A stretch of DNA of 64,000 nt, from positions 666,787 through 730,786 of the forward strand of contig NZ_PEIG01000001.1 of NCBI RefSeq assembly GCF_002749975.1. The letters run 5' to 3'. A program made the translations under genes and the position numbers. Shown piece by piece: positions 34,844 to 44,404 of the stretch (the stretch's first letter is position 1; every line of letters begins with the position of its first letter). The notes beneath the pieces are model-generated. The model worked only from the letters and a program-made list of their open reading frames with translations. It was not told the origin of the DNA and ran no database searches. This stretch comes from Gloeocapsopsis sp. IPPAS B-1203 (GTDB lineage Bacteria; Cyanobacteriota; Cyanobacteriia; Cyanobacteriales; Chroococcidiopsidaceae).

Positions 34844-35692
34844 TTACAGAAGCGATCGCAATTCCTCAACAGTGTTAGCTGTGATAATATTCTGTAAAAT
34901 CAACTTTAAACGTTCTAAATCAGAAACTTGAGTAATTTGTGGCATCAACTCTAATCCATCGCTGCCAAATTTTGCTTCCAAGCTAGTTTCGATACTAGAA
35001 AGGACTCCTTGTCTTTGTCCGCGTGCTTCTCCCTCACGTAATATTTCTTGGTACCAAGGTGATTCGCGTAATACAGCCATATCCCACCTCATGATTTCTT
35101 GAACTAGTGTACTCTCTAGGACAAACGTAGCAAAAAATGCTAAAACCGTTTCAAGTTGGTTTAACTGTTCGTTATTGCGTAAGATTTGCAAAGCTTCGCG
35201 AATTATCGATTCATCCTCTCCACCTTTAAGAATGGGTACAAAAGGTAGCAGTGCAGGTAATGATTGCTGGAAAGCTATGTTGACATCGACTTCCCATAAA
35301 TTAATTACTCGGTAGTCTTGACGCACTTGTAAACCCGCAACGTTCGCAGTATATGTCGTGGGAATTGCTGTGTCTGTTGACTTGAGAATATTGATTAAAA
35401 CAGGATAAGTTGGTAAATTATACTTCTCTTCTGCAAGTCCTGCATAGGCACGCATCCGACGCGGCATTTTGGAAGTGTAACGCAATTGTAACTCGTTGAG
35501 AACGAGAAATTCTTCTTGTGTTTGAGAATTTTGAACGCGGATTAAAACATCACTTTCTCTAGATATCCATTGAAACTCAGAATTCAGAATTTCCTTAGCT
35601 ACAATATTGGGTATTTTTGTTATCTATCTTACCCAGTTATCGGGTGCGAGACTAATTAACCTTTTAGTGCTGATATCGGTGCGTTTTGTCAT
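34844..35692 (-). pseudogene. Rpn-family protein interrupted by a single nonsense codon
   Basis: A complete 282-codon frame starts with ATG at 35690-35692 (MTKRTDIST, LISLAPDNWVR). Its codon 23 is TAG (35624-35626), in a context where the family has Trp, so TGG to TAG is the likely change. The rest is uninterrupted: EFQWISRESDVLIRVQ, NELQLRYTSKMPRRMRAYAGLAEE, LRESPWYQEILREGEARGQ and a short C-terminal helix ending VEELRSLL. A TTG at 35485 could restart a 213-residue product lacking the N-terminal catalytic part. It may be a recent pseudogene or a sequencing error. Confidence 0.72.
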
Positions 35693-36139
35693 TAACGGCT
35701 CAAAAGCATATTTAGATGAATAAAACAAGTAAGTCTTGCAAACAAGTGTCACTCAAGAACTGGTAATAGGTAATTGGTTAAAGCATCTATCCTGCGGAAG
35801 GAACGCGAGATATATACTGATACCACCTAATTAGCACAATATTCTCTAGCTACATTCTTGTTTAATCTTGTATATCGAGGTAAAGAAATAGCTGAATACT
35901 TTTCTAACTAAACAAGAAATTTATTCATTAGATTTTATCAGAAAGTTACCTTTTTAGGATAAAAATTTGCCGTTTTTGGATAGACTGAATGTCTCAAAAG
36001 CTATTAAGATCGTTCAGCAGTTAATTTGATTACTTAAACCTTGCGCCTACAACAAAAAAGCACTTTACAAAAATTTGCAAATAGATAGTTATGTTCAGCC
36101 TCTAGTTATCAGTATTCAAGTATAAAAATAAATAGCATT
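35693..36139. other. Intergenic region upstream of ABC exporter
   Basis: The 447 nt hold no gene I can support. A short ACTGGTAATAGGTAATTGG repeat is at 35760-35777. The rest is AT-rich. No SD-like purine run immediately precedes the ATG at 36140. No operator or terminator stands out. Confidence 0.35.
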
Positions 36140-37918
36140 ATGCATTTTTCCTCGGTTGGTAAAAAGCACCCACTCCTACGGTTATTACGCTACGCCAAAG
36201 GCTACAGAACTCAAATATGGAGTGCGATCGCCTGTACAATCCTCAACACACTTTGTGACTTGGCACCATCATACTTAATTGGGGTTGCAGTAGATGTCGT
36301 GGTGGAACGGGAGAACTCGCTGATTTCGCGCTTGGGTGTTACCAGTATTGTAGGGCAGCTGGGGGTGCTATCACTCTTAACGCTGCTAATTTGGAGCTTA
36401 GAATCACTTTTTGAATTTTTATACGATCGCCAGTGGCGCAACCTAGCCCAAACAATCCAGCATGAATTACGCCTTGATGCTTACACGCATTTACAAGAAC
36501 TCGAACTGAATTTCTTTGAAGAACGTTCTACAGGAACACTTCTATCAATTTTGAATGATGATATCAATCAATTAGAACAGTTTCTCAATTCGGGAGCAGC
36601 AGAAGTTATCCATTTTATCACGACAGTTCTCGCTGTCGGTGGCTCGTTTGCAATTATCGCTCCGAGTGTTGCGCCTTTTGCAATTATACCGATTCCTTTT
36701 ATCTTCTGGGGTTCATTAGCATTTCAAAATCGACTTGCACCGCGCTATGCTGACGTCCGAGAAAAAGCAGGTTTGATTAGTAGTCGTTTAACTAATAACC
36801 TCTCAGGGATTGCAACGATTAAAAGCTTTACTGCTGAACCGTATGAGCGATCGCGTGTTATGGACGAAAGTGAAGCCTATCGTCGCAGTAACCAAAAAGC
36901 GATCGCACTTAGTGCTGCTTTTTTTCCACTGATTCGCTTGATAGTTGTCTTGGGTTTCATTGCCACGCTGTTTTTTGGTGGTGTTGCAGTGGCTAATGGT
37001 AACATCACAGTGGGTACTTATGGCTTTTTGGTGTTTATTGTCCAACTACTGCTATGGCCCTTTGCGTCTTTAAGCCAACTGATGGACGAGTATCAACGCG
37101 CAATGGCTTCGATCCGACGCGTGATGCGGTTATTAGATACTCCAACTGCGATTCCTACAGGTAGTCATTCGTTACCTTTAGAAGCAGTAAGAGGTGAAGT
37201 ACGGCTTGATAATATTACTTTTGCCTACAAAGATCGCAATCACGTTCTCAAAAACTTATCATTGCACATTCCGGCTGGGGCAAATATCGGCATTGTTGGT
37301 GCAACAGGTTCCGGTAAAAGTACGCTGGTAAAACTGCTATTGCGTTTTTATGAAATTCAAGCCGGACAAATTTTGATTGATGACATCGATATTCGAGAGT
37401 TGCGACTACTAGATCTGCGGCGTTGTATTGGTTGGGTAAGTCAGGATGTGTTTCTATTTCACGGTACAGTTGCCGAAAATATTGTCTACGGTAACTTTGA
37501 CGCTAGTTATGATGACATTATTCACGCTGCCAAGTTAGCAGAGGCACACGAATTTATTGAGCAACTACCGCAAAAATACGATACGATTGTTGGCGAACGC
37601 GGTCAAAAACTTTCGGGCGGACAACGACAGCGACTAGCGATCGCGCGGGCGATTCTCAAAGATCCGCCAATTCTCATTTTAGATGAAGCGACATCTGCAG
37701 TGGACAATGAAACTGAAGCGGCGATTCAAAAGTCTTTATTCGTGATTACGCAAAATCGGACAACAATTGCGATCGCACATCGTCTTTCAACAATTCGGCA
37801 CAGCGATCGTATTTATGTCATGGATAAAGGTGAAGTTGTCGAACAGGGTAAACACGAGGAACTGTTAGCACTTAATGGCATCTATGCTAGTTTGTGGTGC
37901 GTGCAGTCTGGGGTTTAA
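36140..37918 (+). CDS. ABC exporter half-transporter (permease-ATPase fusion)
   Basis: The 592-residue protein has a type-IV exporter membrane domain (about 1-310, six helices, with coupling motifs such as ERSTGTLLSILNDDINQLEQ). The nucleotide-binding domain is from about 345: Walker A GATGSGKST near residue 387, Q-loop GWVSQDVFLFHGT, signature KLSGGQRQRLAIARA, Walker B ILILDEATSAVD and switch His in AIAHRLSTI. It is MsbA/BmrA-like and would act as a homodimer moving lipid or hydrophobic compounds outward. The substrate is not evident. It is convergent with the recombinase gene, 5 nt apart. Confidence 0.92.
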   Translation: MHFSSVGKKHPLLRLLRYAKGYRTQIWSAIACTILNTLCDLAPSYLIGVAVDVVVERENSLISRLGVTSIVGQLGVLSLLTLLIWSLESLFEFLYDRQWRNLAQTIQHELRLDAYTHLQELELNFFEERSTGTLLSILNDDINQLEQFLNSGAAEVIHFITTVLAVGGSFAIIAPSVAPFAIIPIPFIFWGSLAFQNRLAPRYADVREKAGLISSRLTNNLSGIATIKSFTAEPYERSRVMDESEAYRRSNQKAIALSAAFFPLIRLIVVLGFIATLFFGGVAVANGNITVGTYGFLVFIVQLLLWPFASLSQLMDEYQRAMASIRRVMRLLDTPTAIPTGSHSLPLEAVRGEVRLDNITFAYKDRNHVLKNLSLHIPAGANIGIVGATGSGKSTLVKLLLRFYEIQAGQILIDDIDIRELRLLDLRRCIGWVSQDVFLFHGTVAENIVYGNFDASYDDIIHAAKLAEAHEFIEQLPQKYDTIVGERGQKLSGGQRQRLAIARAILKDPPILILDEATSAVDNETEAAIQKSLFVITQNRTTIAIAHRLSTIRHSDRIYVMDKGEVVEQGKHEELLALNGIYASLWCVQSGV

Positions 37919-37923
37919 TTAGA

Positions 37924-39201
37924 CTAAAAAACAAAAATTACTTGCAGATGCCATTTATCATTTTGGCGGATCAACTGAATTTGTCGAATAAATTCGCGAA
38001 AATAAAAGCGGCGTTCAGCTTCGGATAAATCTAACCAAAATTGAGGAATTGAAACTGCTTGTGCAACAGATCGCAAATTGACTGGTGGTAAAGTTGCAAG
38101 TTGTGTTTGTAATTCGGATATTTCGGTGCGGAGTTTGTAATCTCTTAGTTGTGCGGTTTCAGGATCTAAAATTTCAGTAGTGATTAAATTGGGTAACTGA
38201 GCAAGTATTTGTTGTTTGGAGGCGATCGCCCGATTTAAAGACTCCTTAACTGCATCTAACTGCGGAAAATTCATCCCAGCAACTGCACGCGGTAAATCTT
38301 GACACACTGTAGCAATTGTGCATTCTAAAACCTGAGCATAAGCGATCGCACGACATTTTGGACGTTTGGGGCAAAGTGTAGGACGTAAATAGAGATATTC
38401 ACTCTTTTTTTGGTGAGTCGTGACGCGCACTACTGTCATCGGCGATTGACATTCTTGACAAACAACTAAACCCGCAAGACTTCGCGGCGCACTCGCGGTG
38501 CGTGGTGGTAAACGTCGATTTCGTCGTAACAGGCGATCGACTTGTGCGGCTTCTTCTCTAGAGATAATTGGAACGTGGGTATTTGCAACCACATCACCGT
38601 TTTGATACGCAGTATCACCGCGATAGACAGGATTCGTTAACCAGCGTCGCCCAGTAGTGACAGAAATTTTCTTGTTGTATTTTTGGGCTAAATGACGTAC
38701 TGCACCGCGTAAGGAACCGTATAGCAGAAAGTGTTCAAAAAAATCTTTGACGACGGGGGAAGCACTGCGATCTAATGCATATTTGTCTTTACCGCGACGA
38801 TATCCATAAGGGGCTTTTCCTGGTGGAGGTTGGGCGCTGATCCGATTGCGCGCGTGTCCCTGGCGAATGCGGCGGCTACGTTGTTCGCTTTGCATCGCTT
38901 GTAGAAGTTGGATTAAGTCGCTTTGGATATCGGTAGTGTTGTGTTCGGTAGTGATGATTTTGATGTTTAGTGCTTGGAGTTGAGTGATGCGATCGCTGAC
39001 TTCTTGTACTGAATCGCCAAGTTCTTGAATTTTGCGGATCAGAAGATATGCTGGTTCAGTTTGATAGTCTTTAATAAGTTGTTGAAGTTGCGTGCGTTTG
39101 CCGAGATCTTGGTAGATACAGTCAGTTTCCCAACCCCAGATTGTGGGATCGGGTGAAGATTCCAGGAGAGGATCGCTGTAAGTGTAGGCGATGATTTTCA
39201 T
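37924..39201 (-). CDS. Serine-recombinase-family protein with degenerate catalytic site
   Basis: The 425-residue protein has the layout of a large serine recombinase: a resolvase-like N-domain (about 1-120), a recombinase domain (PPPGKAPYGYRRGKDKYALD, SVTTGRRWLTNPVYRGDTAYQNG), a zinc-ribbon-like CQEC...CPKRPKC and a C-terminal helical part. However, the catalytic YxRxS is AYTYSDP: the Ser is kept but its Arg is lost. The DRLxR segment reads QELGDS, losing both further Arg. A DNA-binding, non-cleaving role is therefore likely. Similar proteins are fixed in many cyanobacterial chromosomes. No attachment sites or phage genes are near. Confidence 0.75.
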   Translation of the reverse strand: MKIIAYTYSDPLLESSPDPTIWGWETDCIYQDLGKRTQLQQLIKDYQTEPAYLLIRKIQELGDSVQEVSDRITQLQALNIKIITTEHNTTDIQSDLIQLLQAMQSEQRSRRIRQGHARNRISAQPPPGKAPYGYRRGKDKYALDRSASPVVKDFFEHFLLYGSLRGAVRHLAQKYNKKISVTTGRRWLTNPVYRGDTAYQNGDVVANTHVPIISREEAAQVDRLLRRNRRLPPRTASAPRSLAGLVVCQECQSPMTVVRVTTHQKKSEYLYLRPTLCPKRPKCRAIAYAQVLECTIATVCQDLPRAVAGMNFPQLDAVKESLNRAIASKQQILAQLPNLITTEILDPETAQLRDYKLRTEISELQTQLATLPPVNLRSVAQAVSIPQFWLDLSEAERRFYFREFIRQIQLIRQNDKWHLQVIFVF

Positions 39202-39218
39202 GAATGAGCGATTAGCAA

Positions 39219-39593
39219 TTAGCTGTTAGCATGCTGGAAGAGTTCGATGATGTTGTTGTCAGGATCTTTGGTGAAGAGTGCGGATCTACCAGAGGCGCTG
39301 GTTTGAATGGGGTAGTTGTGGGCTGTTAACTGTTGTTTTGCGGTGTCTAAGTCGTCTACAGCAAAGGAAATGTGGGGATTACGTCCCCATTTTTCTGAGT
39401 TTTGAATTTGTGGGGGAACAGTGGGCGCGACAATTAGGTGGAGTTGAAAGTCACCAATTTGATACCATACACCTGGAAAATTGAGGTTTCGCGCTGCTGA
39501 TTTAGACAAGCCCAAGACATTGCTATAAAAATCTTCGGCACGTTGCAAGTCGGTGACAAGAAGTGCAGCATGGAGACATTGAGTGATTTGCAT
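39219..39593 (-). CDS. VOC-superfamily (glyoxalase/bleomycin-resistance-like) protein
   Basis: The 124-residue protein has two beta-alpha-beta-beta-beta modules. Candidate metal ligands are His8 (CLHAALLVTD), a His in FQLHLIV, His in NPHISFAV and Glu in NNIIELFQ. The FYSNVLGLSKS and ALFTKDPDNN segments are classic for the fold. The exact reaction is unknown; such proteins include glyoxalase I, dioxygenases and resistance proteins. It reads leftward, 17 nt upstream of the recombinase gene, so the two may share a transcript. Confidence 0.85.
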   Translation of the reverse strand: MQITQCLHAALLVTDLQRAEDFYSNVLGLSKSAARNLNFPGVWYQIGDFQLHLIVAPTVPPQIQNSEKWGRNPHISFAVDDLDTAKQQLTAHNYPIQTSASGRSALFTKDPDNNIIELFQHANS

Positions 39594-39784
39594 AGTGGCT
39601 AGTGTTTAGTGGCTAGTGTTTAGTGGAACAGGCAAGATCTCCGTAAGTCTAAAAAGAAATCAATATTTAGATTTTGAATCACTTGTACTCTTTTTTACTT
39701 CTTGCATTTTTTATTTGTTGCAAACTAATACAAGCAATTGCGCACAGCGCAGCGCTTTCATGCGATCGCACTCAAGAGGGTACT

Positions 39785-40204
39785 ATGGATACTTCCGATT
39801 TAATCGCAAAGTACATCGCTGGAGAACGAGATTTTAAAGCTATTAATTTGATTGGTGCTAGCTTAGCGAAAATTAACCTCAGTGGTGCTTCGTTGCGTGA
39901 AGCATCGCTGAGTGAGGCTGATCTCAGTCAAGCTGACTTAGTAGGTACTAATTTTAGAGAAGCTTCCTTGAGTAAAGCAAACTTAAGTAAAGCAAACTTG
40001 AGTGGTGCTAACCTTAATGGGGCAAATTTATTTGCAGCAAATCTCCAAGGCGCTAACCTCAATGGTGCAGAATTGAAAATGGCAGATCTCAGGATGGCAA
40101 ACTTAAGTGGTGCTGACTTACAAGGCGCAAGTATTTGGGGTGCATTCTTGACAGGAGCAAAATTACAAGGAACAATTATGCCAGATGGTACAGTTCATGA
40201 GTGA
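39785..40204 (+). CDS. Pentapeptide-repeat protein
   Basis: The 139-residue protein consists mostly of A(D/N)LxX pentapeptides from about residue 20 (INLIGASLAKINLSGASLREASL and onward) to residue 125. This should form a right-handed beta-helix of about five coils. A short N-terminal helix (MDTSDLIAKYIAGERDFKA) caps it. The frame is open from 39674, giving a hydrophobic extra 37 residues, but ATG 39785 has AGAGGG just upstream and is preferred. Function is unknown; pentapeptide proteins in cyanobacteria are often thylakoid-lumen or cytosolic and without assigned role. Confidence 0.82.
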   Translation: MDTSDLIAKYIAGERDFKAINLIGASLAKINLSGASLREASLSEADLSQADLVGTNFREASLSKANLSKANLSGANLNGANLFAANLQGANLNGAELKMADLRMANLSGADLQGASIWGAFLTGAKLQGTIMPDGTVHE

Positions 40205-40362
40205 TTAGTGGCTAGTGGCTAGTGGCTAGTGATGAGAATATCAGCTTAGTGCTAATCAATTACCAATTACCCATTACCAATTACCAATTACCAATTACCC
40301 ATTACCCATTACCAAGCGTTACGAAATTTGAGACAATCAAGAAACAGTAGTGTAATTCGCCC
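40205..40362. repeat. Short tandem repeats: TAGTGGC units and TTACC(A/C)A units
   Basis: TAGTGGC is repeated three times at about 40206-40230. A longer array of ATTACCA/ATTACCC heptamers runs from about 40259 to 40315. It lies between the pentapeptide and ilvD genes. This is a cyanobacterial short tandemly repeated repetitive sequence; it is not a CRISPR array because the units are 7 nt and contiguous without spacers. Confidence 0.8.
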
Positions 40363-40410
40363 TTGCTGGTAGCTACAATCTTCATTGCGTCTCATCAGGA
40401 ATCCATTAAG

Positions 40411-42093
40411 ATGCCGGACAATTTTAAAAGCCACGTTGTTACCCAAGGCGTACAGCGATCGCCTAATCGTGCAATGCTGCGTGCAGTAGGGTTTGGAGAT
40501 AACGATTTTCTTAAAGCGATCGTCGGAATTGCCAATAGTCATAGCACAATCACTCCCTGCAATATGGGAATTAATCAACTCGCGCAACGCGCTGAAGCTG
40601 GAGTTCGTGCCGCTGGCGCAATGCCGCAAATGTTCGGTACGATCACCATCAGCGATGGTATCTCGATGGGAACTGAGGGAATGAAATATTCCTTAGTGTC
40701 GCGTGAAGTCATTGCAGATTCGATTGAAACTGCGTGTACGGGACAAAGTATGGATGGGATCCTGGCAATCGGTGGTTGTGATAAAAATATGCCAGGGGCA
40801 ATGATTGCGATCGCTCGCATGAATATTCCCGCAATCTTTGTGTATGGTGGTACGATTAAGCCTGGTCATCACAATGGACGCGATTTAACGGTTGTCAGTG
40901 CATTTGAAGCTGTCGGACAATACAGCGCGGGTAAAATTCCTTACGAAGAACTTTTAGAAGTTGAACGCAAAGCGTGTCCTGGTGCGGGTTCTTGTGGAGG
41001 AATGTACACGGCTAATACAATGTCTTCCGCATTTGAAGCAATGGGAATGAGTTTACCTTATTCTTCAACAATGGCAGCTGAAGATGCAGAAAAAGCTGAT
41101 AGTACAGAAAAATCTGCATTTGTATTAGTAGAAGCCATTCGCAACCAGTTATTACCCCGACAAATTCTCACGCGCCTCGCTTTTGAAAATGCCATATCAG
41201 TCATTATGGCGGTGGGTGGTTCAACAAATGCTGTGTTACATTTACTCGCGATCGCTCACACGGCAGGAGTAAAGTTAACACTAGATGACTTTGAAACCAT
41301 TCGCGCCCGCGTTCCGGTACTGTGTGACTTAAAACCCAGCGGGCAATTTGTCGCGACAGATTTGCATCGCGCTGGTGGAATTCCCCAAGTCATGAAAATG
41401 CTACTCGTCCATGATTTACTGCATGGCGACGCACTCACAATTACAGGGAAAACTGTGGCTGAAGTTTTAGCCGATGTTCCCGCCGAACCACGTCCGGATC
41501 AATTTGTGATTCACCCTTGGGATAAACCGATATATCAGCAAGGACACTTGGCAGTTTTACGTGGCAATTTAGCAACAGAAGGCGCAGTTGCGAAAATTAC
41601 AGGTGTGAAGAAACCAGTTATTACAGGTCCTGCGCGAGTCTTTGAATCAGAAGAAGCGTGTCTTGATGCCATTTTAGCAGGCAAGATTGTTGCAGGTGAT
41701 GTCATAGTCATTCGCTACGAAGGTCCTAAAGGTGGTCCTGGAATGCGCGAAATGCTAGCGCCTACAAGTGCCATTATCGGTGCTGGGTTGGGTGACTCGG
41801 TAGGCTTAATTACCGATGGACGGTTTTCCGGTGGTACTTATGGTATGGTAGTCGGTCACGTTGCCCCAGAAGCGGCGGTAGGAGGTGCGATCGCACTTGT
41901 GCAAGAAGGTGACACAATCACGATTGATGCACCACAGCGCTTATTGAATTTGCACGTATCTGATGAAGAATTGCGATCGCGTCGGGCAAAATGGCAACCA
42001 CCACAACCGCGTTACACCAAAGGCGTTTTAGCAAAGTATGCCAAATTAGTATCATCTAGCAGCGTCGGTGCTGTCACCGATTTGGGATTATAA
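40411..42093 (+). CDS. ilvD: Dihydroxy-acid dehydratase
   Basis: This enzyme makes the 2-keto acids of isoleucine and valine by dehydration. Cysteines for the iron-sulfur cluster are in [11 protein letters not shown] and [16 protein letters not shown]. The C-terminal domain has [11 protein letters not shown] and [16 protein letters not shown] with the substrate-binding Ser. The start at ATG 40411 (MPDNFK) gives 560 residues, the usual cyanobacterial length, with AGGA upstream; the longer frame from 40363 is less likely. The gene is complete. It stands alone between repeat-rich intergenic regions. Confidence 0.97.
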   Translation: MPDNFKSHVVTQGVQRSPNRAMLRAVGFGDNDFLKAIVGIANSHSTITPCNMGINQLAQRAEAGVRAAGAMPQMFGTITISDGISMGTEGMKYSLVSREVIADSIETACTGQSMDGILAIGGCDKNMPGAMIAIARMNIPAIFVYGGTIKPGHHNGRDLTVVSAFEAVGQYSAGKIPYEELLEVERKACPGAGSCGGMYTANTMSSAFEAMGMSLPYSSTMAAEDAEKADSTEKSAFVLVEAIRNQLLPRQILTRLAFENAISVIMAVGGSTNAVLHLLAIAHTAGVKLTLDDFETIRARVPVLCDLKPSGQFVATDLHRAGGIPQVMKMLLVHDLLHGDALTITGKTVAEVLADVPAEPRPDQFVIHPWDKPIYQQGHLAVLRGNLATEGAVAKITGVKKPVITGPARVFESEEACLDAILAGKIVAGDVIVIRYEGPKGGPGMREMLAPTSAIIGAGLGDSVGLITDGRFSGGTYGMVVGHVAPEAAVGGAIALVQEGDTITIDAPQRLLNLHVSDEELRSRRAKWQPPQPRYTKGVLAKYAKLVSSSSVGAVTDLGL

Positions 42094-42135
42094 CTAAGTA
42101 GGTGGGCATAATTAAATATCACACACAACATTTAT

Positions 42136-42238
42136 CGGGTAATGGGTAATGGGTAATGGGTAATGGGGAACGCGGTAATTCTTAATAAGTATTTTTCCAA
42201 TTACCAATTACCAGTTACCAATGACCATCCTTTTACCA
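42136..42238 (+). repeat. Left arm of long inverted repeat flanking P450 gene
   Basis: The arm holds four GGGTAAT units (42137-42165), a unique core GAACGCGGTAATTCTTAATA... at 42168-42200, and then ACCAATTACC-type units to about 42238. Its core is the reverse complement, with one mismatch, of the core at 43663-43695, and the flanking units match in the same order. The core itself is an imperfect palindrome. Confidence 0.85.
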
Positions 42239-42291
42239 GTTACCAATGACCAACCTTCAAATGACATTTATTTTCACCCACTCACTTACCA

Positions 42292-43608
42292 ATGAGTCAT
42301 TATCGCCTTCCTCCTGGTCAAACAGGTTTACCTATCATTGGAGAATCACTGTCGTTTCGCTTCGATCCGCATTTTGTCGAAAAGCGCTATCAACAGTACG
42401 GTCCTATTTTTCGCACTCAAATTATTGGTAGACCTACGGTGTTTATGATTGGTCCAGAGGCTGTAGAATTTGTTCTTGCTAGCCATATGGATCATTTCTC
42501 TTGGCGGGAGGGATGGCCTGATAATTTTAAACTCTTACTCGGAGAATCGCTGTTTGTTCAAGATGGTGAAGAACACCGCAGAAATCGCCGTCTGATTATG
42601 CCAGCGATGCATGGTGCAGCACTAGAAAGTTATTTTGGTGTAATGGAGACACTAACGCAACAATATCTCCAAAAATGGCAACAAAAAGGCGAATTTGTTT
42701 GGTATGAAGAATTTAAACAACTCACTTTTGATATTGCAAGTCAACTATTACTAGGAACGAATACAGGTGCAGAAGTTACACGGTTGAGTCAGTTATTTAC
42801 TACACTGACAGATGGCTTATTTGCTGTAAATCCGCTACGTTTACCTGGCACAAAATTAGGCAAAGCGATCGCCGCACGCAATCAAATTTTGCAGCACCTC
42901 GCTCAAGTTGTCAAAGAACGCCAGCAAAACCCGACTAAAGATGCACTCAGTTTACTCGTACAAGCGCGTGATGAAGATGGAAGCCGAATGAGCGATCGCG
43001 AACTTGTCGCTCAAGCTATGCTACTACTTTTTGCTGGTCATGAAACAACAACTGCAATGCTGACGTGGCTGTGTTTAGAATTAGCACTTCATCCAGAAGT
43101 GTTACAACGGGCAAGAAATGAGCAATTTGAGTTAGCCCAACAGGGAATATTATCACTAGAACAATTAGGCAGAATGCCTTATCTCGACCAAATTTTAGCT
43201 GAAGTTGAAAGGTTGCATCCTCCGGTTGCGGGTGGCTTTCGTGGTGTCGTCAAGCCGTTTGAATTCAAAGGCTATTATGTACCAGCAGGTTGGATGGTAT
43301 CGTATTCAATTAAAATTACCCACCAGCTAGCAGAAATTTATTCTCAACCACAACATTTTAATCCTGACCGTTTTAGTCCGCAACGTCAAGAACACAAACA
43401 ACGTCCCTACAGTTTAATTGGTTTCGGTGGTGGATCGCGAATTTGTGTCGGAATCGCGTTTGCCAAAATGGAAATGAAAGTTATTTCAGCACATTTATTA
43501 CGTAACTACCAATGGGAATTGTTACCCCATCAAAATTTAGAAGATACCAGGTTTCCTACTAGTCGCCCTCAAGATGGACTGCGCGTCCAATTTCAACAAC
43601 TAAAGTAA
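42292..43608 (+). CDS. Cytochrome P450 (CYP120-like)
   Basis: The 438-residue monooxygenase has a proline-rich N-terminus (LPPGQTGLPIIGES) and no membrane anchor. The I-helix is LLFAGHETTTAM with the oxygen-activating acid/Thr pair, and the K-helix is ILAEVERLHPP. The haem-binding loop is FGGGSRICVG with Cys385. The sequence order and the PPVAGGFR region resemble cyanobacterial CYP120, known to bind retinoid-like molecules; the actual substrate here is unknown. No ferredoxin or reductase gene is adjacent. The gene is enclosed by a pair of about 90-bp inverted repeats. Confidence 0.92.
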   Translation: MSHYRLPPGQTGLPIIGESLSFRFDPHFVEKRYQQYGPIFRTQIIGRPTVFMIGPEAVEFVLASHMDHFSWREGWPDNFKLLLGESLFVQDGEEHRRNRRLIMPAMHGAALESYFGVMETLTQQYLQKWQQKGEFVWYEEFKQLTFDIASQLLLGTNTGAEVTRLSQLFTTLTDGLFAVNPLRLPGTKLGKAIAARNQILQHLAQVVKERQQNPTKDALSLLVQARDEDGSRMSDRELVAQAMLLLFAGHETTTAMLTWLCLELALHPEVLQRARNEQFELAQQGILSLEQLGRMPYLDQILAEVERLHPPVAGGFRGVVKPFEFKGYYVPAGWMVSYSIKITHQLAEIYSQPQHFNPDRFSPQRQEHKQRPYSLIGFGGGSRICVGIAFAKMEMKVISAHLLRNYQWELLPHQNLEDTRFPTSRPQDGLRVQFQQLK

Positions 43609-43626
43609 GTAAGAATATAAGTTAAA

Positions 43627-43725
43627 GGTGGTAATTGGTAACTGGTAACTGGTCATTGGTCATTGGAAGAATACTTATTAAGAATTACCGCGTTCTCCAT
43701 TACCCATTACCTATTACCCCGTCCC
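43627..43725 (-). repeat. Right arm of long inverted repeat flanking P450 gene
   Basis: Units GGTAATTGGTAACTGG and GGTCATTGG (43628-43666) lead to the core TTGGAAGAATACTTATTAAG... at 43663-43695. TCCATTACCC, ATTACCT and ATTACCCC follow, to about 43720. Read on the minus strand it has the same order as the left arm: TAATGGG units, core, ACCAATGACC units. The pair brackets about 1.4 kb holding only the P450 gene. Confidence 0.85.
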
Positions 43726-43761
43726 AAAATTTAATATTTCTACTTTTGAGGTGCTTTTACT

Positions 43762-44403
43762 ATGACAACAGTAAACAGCGAATTACAACAAAAAGTATAT
43801 CACAGTATTGACCAGGTAAAAGATATTTTATTTAGAGCTACCGATCGCATACAAACAACTACGCAACACGTAAAAGATAAATTAACAGATACAGACAAAA
43901 TAGATATTCAAAATGCGATTACGCAAAGCGCAGCAACTAAAGCGATCGCATCTTCTACAAGTCATTGGTTGCAGGATCATCCGGCGATTTTACGTTTGGT
44001 GCAAACTCTCATTTGGGCAACCGAACACCCGATTATTAGCATAATTCTTGGCTTGTTTGTTATTGCGATCGCCTGGAGTTTAATTAAATCAATTGGTCGT
44101 CTAGTTGATAAAATTGCAGCGGCTGTATTACAAACTCCATTAAAGCTACTCCAAGGATTATTTATTGTTGTTGTTCGCACCTTAGGAAATTTAGCAAATA
44201 TAGTAACGAATAGATTACCACGTCATCCAATCCCCGAACAACTTACTTTATCGCAAACAAACACTCAAATTATTAAAGATAGATCTCAACAAATTGCCGA
44301 AATTTCTCAAAGATTAGAGGCAATTCAAAAAGAACAGAATGAACTTTTAGAAGCATTGATGGAAATTTTGGCAAGAGATGAAAAAAATATTACCCTTTCT
44401 TAA
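43762..44403 (+). CDS. Conserved membrane protein of unknown function
   Basis: The 213-residue protein has a hydrophilic helical N-terminal half (VYHSIDQVKDILFRATDRIQTTTQHVKDK) and one or two hydrophobic segments at about 92-115 and 128-150. It ends in a C-terminal coiled coil (QQIAEISQRLEAIQKEQNELLEALMEIL). The helix HPIISIILGLFVIAIAWSLIKS is a clear transmembrane span. I do not recognise a family. TGAGGTG about 11 nt before the ATG may be the ribosome site. It follows the right arm of the P450-flanking repeat. Confidence 0.72.
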   Translation: MTTVNSELQQKVYHSIDQVKDILFRATDRIQTTTQHVKDKLTDTDKIDIQNAITQSAATKAIASSTSHWLQDHPAILRLVQTLIWATEHPIISIILGLFVIAIAWSLIKSIGRLVDKIAAAVLQTPLKLLQGLFIVVVRTLGNLANIVTNRLPRHPIPEQLTLSQTNTQIIKDRSQQIAEISQRLEAIQKEQNELLEALMEILARDEKNITLS

Positions 44404-44404
44404 A

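Noticed and set aside
37924..39201. XisF-type excision recombinase of a developmental element
   Set aside because: The catalytic arginines are missing and no element boundaries or nif/het genes are nearby.
40255..40320. Regular repeats suggestive of a CRISPR array
   Set aside because: The units are contiguous 7-mers of ATTACC(A/C) without spacers; this is a cyanobacterial short tandem repeat.
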